Below are positions 47,156-60,800 of a stretch of DNA of 64,000 nucleotides, piece by piece (position 1 is the first letter of the stretch; the number at the start of each line of letters is the position of its first letter). Both the position numbers and the translations under genes were made by a program. Source of the stretch: Tillandsia leiboldiana (lineage: Eukaryota; Streptophyta; Magnoliopsida; Poales; Bromeliaceae); contig CM055063.1 of NCBI GenBank assembly GCA_029204045.2, positions 31,420,810 through 31,484,809 of the forward strand, read 5' to 3'. The notes under the pieces are model-generated. The model saw only the letters and a program-made list of their open reading frames with translations, ran no database searches and was not told the DNA's origin.

Positions 47156-48371
47156 CCTATTTAAACATAAAAAAAAAAAAAAAAAATCAGAGATATGTTC
47201 ATCCTAAACATATTTTTTGATCTTATATTTAATTATTAAAACTAGAAGAAAAAATAATCTATATACAGAAGTCTTACAAAATTATGTACATGATAAAATT
47301 TAGAGAAATTAATAGCCAAATTTAAAAGCTCAATCATTTGTTTGTGAAAATGCTAATATTCCAGTATTTTTATACATTTCTGCTTAAGTGGGTATTTCGG
47401 TTGCATTTATAATCGTAAAAAATAATTTTCGATAAAAAATTTGTGGTGAAAAAAATATTTTATATTTTGTAGTATTTGATTTGAGGAAAAAATATTATTA
47501 ATATTTGTTTAGTTAAAAGTAAAAAAAATTATATTTATTTGATTCGGTGGAAAAAAATAATAATTTTTTTTAAAAAAACTTGTATTTTCGTTTTCCGTCG
47601 AAAATCAACGAAAAATAAAAATATATTAGTTTTCTCAAATTTTTAAAAATAATATTTTTTAAAAAATATTTACAACTAAATAAACACGTGTGTTCCAATA
47701 GTTTATTTGATGGCCACTAAACACATCCTAACCTAAACAAATTGCCGCTGCCACTATAGATTGTGTTAGCCTACGTTGGAGGCTTGTTAAAAAAAAAAAA
47801 AGTGACAGCTCTGTGATATGTGTGACAGCAAATAAGAAATAAAAAAATCGGACCCTAAGCAAAAAAAAATATTATCCACGTTGATTAAATGCTACAAATA
47901 AAAAATAAAAAATAATAAAATGTTTGTAGACCAATTAACGAGAAGTTGTTCAGAATTAGGCTCATCAATTATATAGGTCTAGATATGGCCGATATTTTAA
48001 AAAAAAATTTTAAAAAAAAATTGTATGATTTTAAGTAAATAAATTTAAGATTTATTAAATACATCGATGGTACTCCCGAATTAAAAAAAGAAATTATAAT
48101 TTTTTAAAGTAAATAAATTAATAACTAATGGCCACAAACAAGCGTGAAGAAATTAATGTGAACTATAAAAAGAACAAGTTAAGAGGCCCGATTTCAAAAT
48201 ATGCTATGGTTGATGGGTTGTCCATCCATTTTCACAAAAGGAAACGTTCAACCATGTGGAGGGGAACCAATTAATTAAAGTTTGATTTAGTCCGGCTTTC
48301 AAATAAAAAATAAAGTAGAAGAAAAAACAATTATAAACTGCGCCACTGTGATGCCATCGCGTCTATCTAGC

Positions 48372-48682
<311 letters not shown>

Positions 48683-48881
48683 ATGCATAACCTCGGCAAC
48701 ATCGTCGAATCGATCATCGGCGGCGTGAAGGGCACCGTGCCGGTCAAGGGCACGGTGGTGCTGATGCGCAAGAACGTCCTCGACTTCAATGACTTCGGTG
48801 CGTCGATCATCGACAACATCAGCGAGCTCCTCGGCCAGAAGGTCTCCCTCCAGCTCGTCAGCGCCACCGTCGGCGACCAGA
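48683..48881 (+). CDS. LOX: LOX exon 1
   Basis: 66 codons plus one base (PLAT domain start). Donor A|GTAGGT. Phase 1 joins AT of exon 2 to give Asn. Confidence 0.9.
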
Positions 48882-49185
48882 GTAGGTTTTTACTGTATTT
48901 TTTTTTAAAAATATATATATATATATATATATATATAGAGTTGGGCTGGAATGCTATTGATAGCACCAACTCAACTTTGCCACCCATTTTTTAGCCTTTA
49001 GATCGCATTGAGATTTGTGCATGCTCTTTAATGAAAAAGAAAAGCTTTTTACTTTTTACTTTTTCTTTTTACTTTTTCTTTTTTCTTTTTTTCATTAAAG
49101 AGCATGCACAAATCTCAATGCGATCTAAAGGCTAAAAAATGGGTGGCAAAGTTGGGTTGGTGCTATCAATAGCATTCCAGCCCAA

Positions 49186-49227
<42 letters not shown>

Positions 49228-49471
49228 TTGGGCTGGAATGCTATTGATAGCACCAATCCAACTTTGCCACCCATTTTGTAGCCATTGGATCGCATTGAGA
49301 TCCGTGTAGGTTCTTTAATGAAAAAAAGAGAAAAGAAAAAGTAAAAAGAAAAAGTAAAAAGTAAAAAAATTTTCTTTTTAATTAAAGGGCTTGCACGAAT
49401 CTCAATGCAATCCAATGGCTACAAAGTGGGTGGTAAAGTTGGGTTTGTGCTATCAAATAGCATTCCAGCCC

Positions 49472-49520
<49 letters not shown>

Positions 49521-52500
49521 TTCAGAAATAGTTATATACCTAAAATAAAAATAATTTTAGCATTTCTTTCCACGTCGATGGTGATGAATGAATGGATCAG
49601 AAGTGAATCAGAAGGACCAGTACGGCTGCAAATGCCGGTCAACATAAATAATAAATGACTCAAAACGTACAAAACAACTGGTAGGGATATATAAAAAATA
49701 ATAATATTGTAATATTTTTAATTTTAAGAACGGTCCTACTTTATGACCATAGGCGGAGGATATTAATTAAATAAAGCAAGAAACCTTAAAAAAGTCTCTC
49801 TCTGGGAACTGGGAAGGACTATATTAAAATTAAGATGTGAAATATTATTAACTGTTTTATCTTCAAAAATTTAATCTATTAAAAATATAATATTTTTAAT
49901 ATTTTTACATTCAACACAGAAGAAGGAAATTAATATTCTAATCCACTAGGTATTGTATTTGGGGGAAATGATCTAATCTTTGGGGAAATTATTATTATTA
50001 TTATTATTATTATTATTTTAAGGACCGGCCGGCTCTAATTAATATCATTCTTAGTTTCTAATAAAAGATTAATTAATACGATGAAATGCAGACTAAGATT
50101 GTAGTGCATGCATAATGTCCTGTTGAAGAGAATGGTGTTTCAATATATATTAATTATTACCAGTAGTGCATGTTAATTTTATATGAGGGATACATGTGCG
50201 TAGATAACGGGAATCGGGGAGTGGTGGGGCAGGCGGCGTATTTGGAGAACTACATCAACTTGTTGCCGTCGCTGGCGGCAGGAGAGTCGAAGTACAAGGT
50301 GACTTTCCAGTGGGATGAGAAGACCGGAATACCGGGGGCGGTGATCGTGAAGAACCATCACACCTCCCAGTTCTACCTCAAGACCCTCACAATCGATGAT
50401 TTTCCGGGCAAGGGCCGCATCAATTTCGTCTGCAACTCCTGGGTCTACCCCGTCGACAAGTACGACTACGACCGTGTCTTCTTCGCCAATAACGTAAGTG
50501 GTTTAATTATTAATTAATATTTTCTTGTTTCAGCTTCTTCTTCTTTTTCTTCTTCAGCTTATTATTTTAAATCTGATTCGTTCGAGTTACTTAAAATTAA
50601 ACAAATCTAGACGTAGTCAATTGATGATTTAATTAGAGAGCTAAAGAAAAGTATGATTTAATTAGAAAGCGAAAGAAAAGTAAGAGATAGGAAAGAAACT
50701 TGACTAGCAAGGCTGCTAGCCTGCGAGAGAAAATCTAGAATTTAATTATTCCTTATCTGACCGTGACTCCCACGGAAATAGCACTTACTAGAGCTTCAAA
50801 AAAATAAATAAATAAATAAGATAAAAATAGTTCTATTCATGCATTAATAAATTCAGGCCGAGACAATAAATTTTTCGTTCGGTATTTGGAGGTTAATTAA
50901 AATGATACCGGTCTCAAATTTTAGATCACATGTGATATCTATCTAAATATATACCTAACCACAAGACTTTTAGGTCCGTTTGTTAACGAGATAAGATAAT
51001 ACTAGTTATATCAGGAATAAATATAAAGTACGGAATTAGTGTAAAAACGCATTTGGGATGGTTTCAGGGATAAGAGATAGGGATAAGAGATTTTGTGTTT
51101 GGTATGATAATAAGGAATAAGAGAAATAAAGAGTTTTAGTTGGATTAAATAATTTTTTTTGCTCTCAAATTTTATTATGTGATAAAATTTGTTAAATTTT
51201 AATTTCTTTTTTTTAATTAATGGATTAAAGCCTTACAAAAAATGAGATAAAATACAAATCAAAATCAAAATCAAATTATATTTCATAAAAATAATATTTA
51301 ATTTAATATTTAATTTGATTTATTTTACAAAAAAAAAATAAATTATTCATCATATTATTCAAAAAAAATAAATAAGATAAAATCCAAATCAAGGGGAGAA
51401 GGAGATGTCGCCTCGGAAAGCGATGCAGGGGAAGAGCTGTGTCTCGAGAAGCGTGCTAAGAATAATTTTAGAAAGAAAAATATAGTGAGGGATAAATTTT
51501 GGAAAGAAAAATATAATGAGATTTTACTGGAGGAACAGTAATTCTCACTTATACCAGAAGTATTAAAATAAATTATTCTCGTAGTTTCTGATGTGTTTGG
51601 GAATAAGGGAATATCACCTTATCCCCCAAGCAATCCCCGTTCCAAACGGGGCCTTAAGGTGTGTTTGGTTGTGGAACCAAATGAGGATAAAGGGGATCCT
51701 CCCAAACAAAGAAAAAAAAAAAAGAAAAAAAAAGAACTGTAGTTTCCCTTATCCGGAATAAGGGGATAAGGGGAACTGTAGTTTCCCCCACCAGTGGGAA
51801 CAAGGTTGAATTTTCAAACTTAGTTACCCACCTTTTTTTTTTTTATTTAAATTTAATTTTTTTAAATATTATGATATTTAAATTTATAAAATTTTAATTT
51901 TTTTTTCATTTTATAAATTAAAAATATTTAATTTTACTTTTTAATAAATTTTAATTTTAATTTTTTTAATTTTTTTTTCAAAATTTATAAAAAACTTTTA
52001 TACAAATTTTTTTAAGTTTACAGTTTTTAAAATTTTTAACTTTAATTTTTAATAAATTTAAAAATTTATAAAATTTTAAAATTTATTAATTTTAAAATTT
52101 TTAAATTTAACTTTAATTTTTAAAAATTTTAAAATTTATATCAATTTTTATATACAAAATTTTGAATTTTTAAAAATTTTTAAAATTTCAAAATTTAAAA
52201 GGTTTTTTATAATTTTTTTTATATACAAGTAAAATATAAATTTTAATAAATATTTTAAATCAAATATTTAAAATCATGCAAGTATAATTTTTATTTGTTT
52301 TAAAAAATTATTATAATTGATGGTAATTTTAAAAAAAAATTATTTGTTTTTATTTGATTTTAATTTTAATTTTATATAATTTTTAAATTTTTTTAATCAA
52401 CTATTTAAAACAATCAAATTGAAATTTTAATTTATTTTAATACATCATAAAGGATGAGAATAAAAACGTTATTTTAACCAAATACTATTCTCTATTCCTA

Positions 52501-55500
52501 TTATTCTTTATTATCATATCAAATATAAATTCTCTTATTTCCGAAATTTTACTAAATATTTTTGTACACTAGTTACAGCTAATTTTTAATTTTATATTTA
52601 TTACTGAAACAGCTAATATTTTTTTTATCCCACTACCAAATGAATTAGCAAATGATGGCCGATAAGAAAATAAATAACAATAGTCTTATTAATTATAAAA
52701 TTCATGTTGTGTTGACATTTAAAAATAGAATTGGTGTTTAAAATAATAATAATTTTTTTTTTTTTGAGAGAAAATGGGTAGCATGATATCCGCTTCGTTT
52801 ATTTTTAAAATAAACTTAGCCAAAAATATGAAGTAACTATGTTTTAAACTCGGGTCTCAAATATTAAACACTAAATATTTTATCACTTGCGCTAGCAACG
52901 ATTTGAATAAAATAATTAATTTTTTCGGACGAATATATATCATTTGTTCATCATCAGACAATTACGTTGGGAAGTAGAAGTTGCTGGTCTCATGATGCTG
53001 ATCGGACGAGAAGTCCCACTTTTGGGATCTGATTCTTGGTGTATTAATAAATATTAATTGCTCGGTCATTTGTGGTTGGAACGAGTACAAGTAATGCGGT
53101 AGATAGAAAGGTACCCATCATCTGCCTCGAGAAAGTGCATGGTAGATTTTATGCTAAATAATATTTACAGCTATATATTCCAGTAAGAGTAAAATATACG
53201 GAGCATTGTCCAAAATATATAGGCCAATCAAATTTTTTTATATATATAAAATTTAGAGGGATTAATTTATAACATTCTAAATCTATTAGAATTTATTTTA
53301 ATTTATTTATTTATTTTGCAAAGTTACCAATAAAAATTCAGAATTTACTTTTGAACGAAAGGTGTATATGTCTGCCCTACAACCGTCGGCATCACCAAAT
53401 TATTAAAAATAATAATAATAAATAAAAAGATGAACTTGACCGAAACAATTTTATTTATATAAGCAATAAAACTGACGCACTAATTATATTTATTTAAAGA
53501 AATTATATTGGTAATATAGAATTGTAGTTTGTAAGGTGGACGGAATTTATAGTTGAGCAATGCTATCTTTACACCTATTTTTCGGTGTAGAGGGTGCACC
53601 CCATCCATCCAAGGATGGAGATCTTTTCACCCATCACTTCGAAGTGATGAGTGAAATTCATCCATCTTAGAATGGATGGAGTGTATGATGTACACTTAAT
53701 TTTGGGTGTACATCAAGTATTTTCCTTTATATATATAGTTATCCCCTCTTCACCATTATTTATGTTGGTGTCTTCTTAAATAGAAACATAATAAATATAA
53801 GAATAATCAAATCTTCTTAAATAGAAACATAATAATAATATATATATATAAATGGAGAGACTATTCAAAGTCAAATAAGCGGCAAATAGTAAGTCCTTAA
53901 AGTCTCATCTCCTCATAACTTATTGTGTTATATCTTTATTAATAATTAAAAAGTTATCTGGATTCTATCTATTTTCGGGTTCATTTTGGGTTACGCATGG
54001 AAGTACTCCGGTGACTGCCCGTTCGAGACCGACTCGCTCGGTCTTGTCCATCGTGCGTGCATCCACACTGGTTCGAATTTTGAAAACCCAAAAAAAACAA
54101 AGGGGGAAAAGTATTCATCCTACGATAAAAGTCTACGGTTGACTGGACCGAGCAATCAAATCAATTAAGTAAATTTTTTTTTCATAACACATTAGGAAAG
54201 TAATATATATAGAAGATTAATTATATTTTCCAAAATTTAGATAATTTGATTATTAAAATTAAATATTTAGGTATCTAATTTTTAAAAATTGAAATTTAGG
54301 GGCCTATGTACATTTTTATTTCTTAATAAAATTTAAGAAATACTAGTTGAGTGTATAATTTATATTCTCTTATTCTTAAAATTTTAATATTTAAAAATTT
54401 ACATTCCTTTTGTGTTCTACCGGTAGCAGTGATTATAAAAATTTAGGATAATTTTTTAAGAAATCATCGTGCTTTCATCTCTTTTTGCAAGTCCCTAAAT
54501 TTTTAATTTTTTTATTCATTAAAAATTTCTACTTCACATCTTTTAAAGAATATTAAGAATATTTTTCTACTTTTATAAATATATATTATTTTAAACATTG
54601 CAAAATATTTTTTAATTATAGTTTTAATATTTCTAGTGTAACTTCCTATCCTCAAAATTTTGTATATATGTCAAACTAAAAAAAGCTTAACAAAGGAATA
54701 AAAATTATATTATGTTAGGTTATGGATTACATTTAGATTTATGAAAGATGTTCAATAAAATTCTTTTAGTAAGAAAATTATAAGGCTTAAAAACATATAG
54801 AAATATAAAAAGATGGAGATTTTTTTGAAGTAGAAGAGATAAGGACTAGTAAAAAAATATAAAAAAGATGGAGATTTTTTTTTTTTTTTTTTTTTTTTTT
54901 TGAGAAAAGATGGAGATTTTTTTCAAATAGAAGAGATAAGGACTAGTAAAAAAAATGGAGACTCTCGAGTACACGTTATCCACGCGAGACCAAGTTGACG
55001 TGAATAAAAAGTACTCGTTTTGCTTCAAGACTAGGGGCGTGAAAATTCCATTCTACTAATTTTTTAGCAGAGTCGTTAAAGAATATTAGTGATTTTCTAT
55101 TTTTTATTCCGCTCCAGATATTTATATAAAAATATACTATAAAATTAATTAATTTAGTTATTATTGTATCTAATTTCAAAACATAATTTTTAAATAATTT
55201 ATAATAAAATATTTTATATACAAAACTAATATATATAATAATCATTTACTCTCAAACACTTTATAAGTTATGGAAAATGCTATGTATACACCCCGAATGG
55301 GTGTATATCATGCACCCCACCTTATCCAAGGGTGGGGTGAATTTTACCGGTCATTTGAAGTGACCGATGAATAAGTCCCCACCCCTTGAATGGGGTGGGG
55401 TGTATAGGTAGCAAAGCCCATAAGTTATTATTAACTTACCACTTAAACCTATGCTTCTACTCAGTATAACTTTTTTTTAATATACTCAGTTGTCATACTA

Positions 55501-55834
55501 TATTTTCATAGTTTTTTTTTTAAATATATCATATTCATAAAATCCGTCAAATCAAATATATCACACTATTTTAAAAAATAATCACAATATTTTAAGCTTG
55601 TAGGTTTGGATTTTTAACACATCAATCTTTCATCCATCTAATAACTACTTTATTTAATAAATTTTTTTGAAAAAAAATATAATCATCTCATTAAAAATAA
55701 TTAAAGTTTAGAGTATATTTTTTAAAATGGACTTTAGTTGAGAGGGTTTACATTTATTTTTACTCGTATTTTATATGTATTAGTATAAGTTAAGTACGTC
55801 TCTTAAAATAAAAAAAAAAATAGAGAAAATTCTA

Positions 55835-55914
<80 letters not shown>

Positions 55915-56911
55915 TAGGCTAGAATACTATCGATAACACCAAGCCATTGGTGCTATCAAATTTTTAGCCGTTAGATGAAAAAATATGCGGTTGGGATTAT
56001 AGTGGACCCCTAGGGTTTACTATGTGGTTGGTTGAATAGTAAAAATCTTAGAGGACCACTATAATCCCAACCGCATATCTTTTCATCCAACGGCTGAAAA
56101 CTTGATAGCACCAATTGTTTGGTACTATCGATAGTATTCTAGCCGGACTCTATATATATGTATATATATAGTCCAGCTACTGTGCTTATACAAGCACGAA
56201 TCAATTGGTGCTTGTAAGTTTTCTACCGTTAGATCTAATTCTTTGATTAATTCTACCCCTTAGATTATACTATTTCACCAACCACCCACTAAACCGAAGG
56301 AGCCCATCATCATCCTAACTGCACATTCCTGCATCCAATGGTAAAAAACTCACAAGCACAAATATTTTATGAGCTCAATTATACATATATATAATTGAGC
56401 TCCTATGCTTGCTCCGTGCTTCTAAGTTATTTTCGATGCTGCGACATTCGATTCAACGATTGGCTCCATTAAATATGATCTACAATGTTGAAACTATCTA
56501 GAAACAAATTTTATAATTTTTTGACTTTATTTGTCTAGTGAACAAGTAGCTTCAAAATAAACGGTTGAAAATAAAAATCTCATAAAAAATAATAATAAAA
56601 AATTCAAATTTTAAATCAAAAATATTGAACTATTCTTGATATTAAATAGAATTTTTTATTAAAGTTTCACCTAATTTGAATTGTTTTACACCGTTGAATT
56701 TACAAGCGTGCCACGTTGGCCGTTAAAATAGTTATTTTTGAGACTCTTTAATCGTTTGGTAAATGATGTCGAAAAATTATAAAATTTAGTTTCTAAATAA
56801 TTCTAATTGCGTAAATCATGTTTAGCGAAACCGATCGTCGAATCAAATGTCCCATCATTGAAAACAACTTATAAGCACATAGACTCCTGTACTTTCAAAA
56901 GCACAGGGGAC

Positions 56912-56972
<61 letters not shown>

Positions 56973-57507
56973 CGGCTGATATACTTTTATAAACACGAAG
57001 CCTTCTGCGCTTAAAAGTTATTTTCAATGTTAAGACTTTTAAATCGACGATTGGTTTCGTTAGACTTGATTTAGAATACTTGAAGAACCTAAAAATAAAT
57101 TTTACGATTTTTCGATATCATTTCGTAGCGATCAAAAGGGCTCAAAATCAACTACTGAAATTAAAAATCTCACAAAATATGATAATATGATACTAAAATT
57201 TTAGATCAAATATAGTAATCTTATTTTATATAGCATAAAGAATTATTAATTAAAATTTTATATATTTTGAATATTTCTATACAGTTAAACTTGTAAACGG
57301 CTCACCATAATTATTAAAATTATTAATTTTGCGCTGTTTCGAACACTAGGCAAATGATATTAAAAGTCGTAAAATTTATTTTTTAGTTATTTCACATACT
57401 ATAGGTCAAGTCTAATAGAGGCGATCGTCGATTCAAAAGTCTTAATATCGAAAAACGATTTATAAACTTGAAGGGCTCCAAACTCATAAAAACATACCAG
57501 TTTAACA

Positions 57508-57587
<80 letters not shown>

Positions 57588-57814
57588 CGTAGGGCTACTA
57601 TACTCTTATGAGTATGAACCCTTTTATACTTATAACTTTTTCACCTTTGGATGAAGGAATGTGCGGTTAGAATGATAGTGGTACCCCTAGGGTTTATTAG
57701 GTTGTTGGGGATATAGTATAAATCCTAGAGACTGTTATAATCCTAACCGCACATTTCTTCATCCAAGGAATACGAGTACAAAAAAATTTTACTCATAAGA
57801 GTATAGTAGCCGGA

Positions 57815-57851
<37 letters not shown>

Positions 57852-60800
57852 CGGCTACTATACTATTAATAGTACTAAATTATTGGTGCTATCAAGTTTT
57901 CTACCCTTAGATCAACCCCTTTGATCATTTTCATCCGTTAGATTTTACTATTTCCCAACCACCTATTAAACCCAAAGGGGCCACTATTATCTCCACCATA
58001 TATTTTTTAATCCAAGTATTAAAAACTTAATATCACCAATGACCTGGTACTATTAATAATATTCCAACCTAATATATATATATATATATATATATATTGT
58101 CAAAGTAAATTTTAACAAGAGGCTTTTGATGAAGTGTTCTCTCAAAAAAGTGTTATTCCGGTAGGGTAGTAAATTTTCAAAGTAAATTGCACCAGTAGTA
58201 TATAAAATTTTATTTTAGTTTTTAAACTTTTAAGTTCAACACTAGTCACTATAGGGATTGTTTGTTTCTAAGTAAAATCATAAATAGTCTTTTTATGTTG
58301 AAAAGAGTTCTCTGATAAAAAGAAAAATTCTACATTTTAGTGTATGATTTTGCATAAAATAAAAATAATTTTATTCACATAATTGTTTGGCTGCAAGGGA
58401 AAAAAAAAAGAAGGGTGGAATACTATTTTCCATTATCTTTCCTAATGCCTGGTTGCTTGGAAAACTTAAGATATAAAAAATGTCAGCAAAAGAAAAGTGG
58501 GATTGCCATCTTTAAAATATACTTTTCTAATTATCTTGAAATATCAATTCCCTTAGTAAAATAGTTCTATAATATTTAGAATAAATAATTTATTGTTATA
58601 ACAAATAATTAGAAAATAATGTAATAAGTGTCGGATCATTAACGCTAATCATTAATTCCAAAAATTCGAGCGGATAGAAATGCGCAACCAATTCACTTAA
58701 AACGGACAAACACAGTGTTTACGGGTCTCGACCGGACTCAACCCATCTGAACGTTAGGTTTATTATGAACCGCAGCCCAACTCAACTTATTGGGCTCATT
58801 CAACTCAACTTATTAGTCTCCTGAGCCTATTATCACGGGACAGAAAGTTGGAACTATTTTTAACCCATAAATAAATAACCAACAATAAGTAATTATAATA
58901 AATAATCTAATAAATTTATTATATATATAATCGATAATTAATTTATGAATTGGCTATAAACTCTTACAAAAATTTGCTAATTTAGCAAAGCAATATGACT
59001 CTAAAAAGTAATTATTACAAAATTAAGCATGCAATGTGACTTTTTTTTATAATTATGAATCAATTAATATAGTTGCTCCAATTTGCCCTCTTAATGACAA
59101 GGGGGTGACCGAACACGTGTAAAGTAGTGGGCTGAAACGTTGGAAGTTCATGATCTCGAACGTGGAAACCGGAAGTTTGAGATGAAAATGAAACTTGACT
59201 CAAAGTCCAGGTACCAGTAATGTAATTTATTGGAAAACTTTTCTTTGATAGTTTTTCCTATAGCAAAAACAGAGGTAGCAAATTGGAGTCGTTTATTTTT
59301 GGAATGTAGAATTTAATCTTAACTCGGTGTGCAGCAAAAGTTTCTGTTCAGGATTTTATTTGAACTTGATGTGCACAACACAAGTTATGGACTTATTTGC
59401 TTGCAAACATTCCATTGGAATTTGGAAGTAACTATAGTTGAGAGTGAGAGACGTAGAGCAACTAGACACTAGCTTTGAACCTAAATGCAGACAAACAAAA
59501 CTGAAAGCCAACCATAAGAGCATATTCTTTTCCTTAACCAAAGAAAAAAGACCAGCATGCATGTTTGGTATTGTTGTTGATTTTTTATATTTTAAGTAAA
59601 ATTTTTATATGAAAGAACTCGTACAAGTGTGTGGGTAGACTGCTTGTAATTCTTGGTTTCAAGGAATTTGTGTGGTATAGGAAAGTAAAAATTTTAAAAT
59701 TTCCTTGTTCTTTTCCCTTTATGATTTATTAAAAAAAACTTGTCATTCGTCAACTAGTTAGGATGCACCACTACAAGCTAAATCAGTCTTTGATTAAAAA
59801 AGAAAAATCAATCCACCGGCATATTAAATTGTGAAGAACTTGTGTTGAAAACATAGTAGATAGATAAATCACAATGCCGAAACAAGACCACATATTACAG
59901 ATTTGGATCTGATTTAGGCGAAAGCTAATAAACCTGAAACCAACCTGAGAACTTGTAGATTTATCCCCAAAATATGTGGGCTCAAATTTACAGATTAAAT
60001 GTATTGATACTCCCTATTATGGAAGTCGACGATGAGATAACAATTACGCGGCAAAAGTTTAGGACTAGAACCTTTAATTAACAAGTTCCATTGTGACAGT
60101 ACATCAACGGTTTGTACAACTTTTCACCTTAATATAATCATCATCTTCAGAACGGTTTTTTAATTTTTACACAGGATAAAATTTAAGGAATATGACACCC
60201 CCTGATATCAGTTGCTTAACTTGCAAACAAATGTGAGTAAATTAACTTCAACATGTTGTATTATGGCCCTGAAGAAATACTTATCCGATATTTATTTTCA
60301 GGATTGGTCAATCATTGTGAGAATTAAGCTGACTAAACGATTACTTCAGTTTCGCAGTAAAAGTGAAGAAAAATTCTCCCTATGATAGCATCACCGCCCA
60401 AGTTTACTAAATTCATTTAATCTCAGACTTCAATTGACAATTCGTTTACTCATAGATAAAGATACTCCGCACGCCACGAATTATATAAAAGATAAAACTA
60501 ATGAAACCAATTTTAGAATTGTACGGTCAATTTCTTAAGCTGAAACAAAATTCATTTGATCCGTGCGAGGGTTCCTGCAGATGAAGTACCAGACCTGCTT
60601 TACTGTGGTTGCTAGGGCATTCTATCAATTTGTTGTTGTTGTTGTTGTTGTTGTTCCTTTGACAGACGTATTTCCGCGCAAACACACCGGCACCTATGCT
60701 GCCGTACCGAGATGACGAGCTCTACCACCTTAAGGGAGATAATGTAACCAGGCAGCTACAAGAATGGGACCGTGTTTACAACTACGCCTACTACAATGAT

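Larger units (their letters stand above)
45478..48371. other. AT-rich intergenic DNA upstream of LOX
   Basis: I see no gene. It contains an almost pure A/T tract of alternating AAATTTT blocks (46139-46600), a poly(A) run (46616-46658), a (TA)n run and many short AT-rich stretches. No ORF of note. Confidence 0.7.
48882..50203 (+). other. LOX intron 1 (1,322 bp)
   Basis: It contains two foldback elements separated by (TA)n runs, then AT-rich sequence without recognisable genes. An (ATT)n run lies at 49989-50017. Confidence 0.85.
50494..60665 (+). other. LOX intron 2 (10,172 bp)
   Basis: GT donor GTAAGT, AG acceptor TTTGACAG. It is filled with foldback and Tourist-like elements, (TA)n runs and AT-rich sequence. 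The stretches 50494-50969, 51657-53554, 53726-55269 and 58097-60628 show no gene or element I can name. Within them, 51658 onward begins like a Tourist end (GGTGTGTTTGGTT) without a visible partner, and 51840-52440 is almost pure A/T. Confidence 0.88.

Noticed and set aside
48882..48994. Reading through the LOX exon 1 donor, giving a 103-codon protein
   Set aside because: The extension runs into a (TA)n run and a MITE, whereas the GT donor at 48882 joins exon 2 in frame with family-typical sequence.
53986..54168. 60-codon ORF with moderate codon quality inside LOX intron 2
   Set aside because: No recognisable domain, no promoter or splice context; probably chance or a small unassigned insertion.
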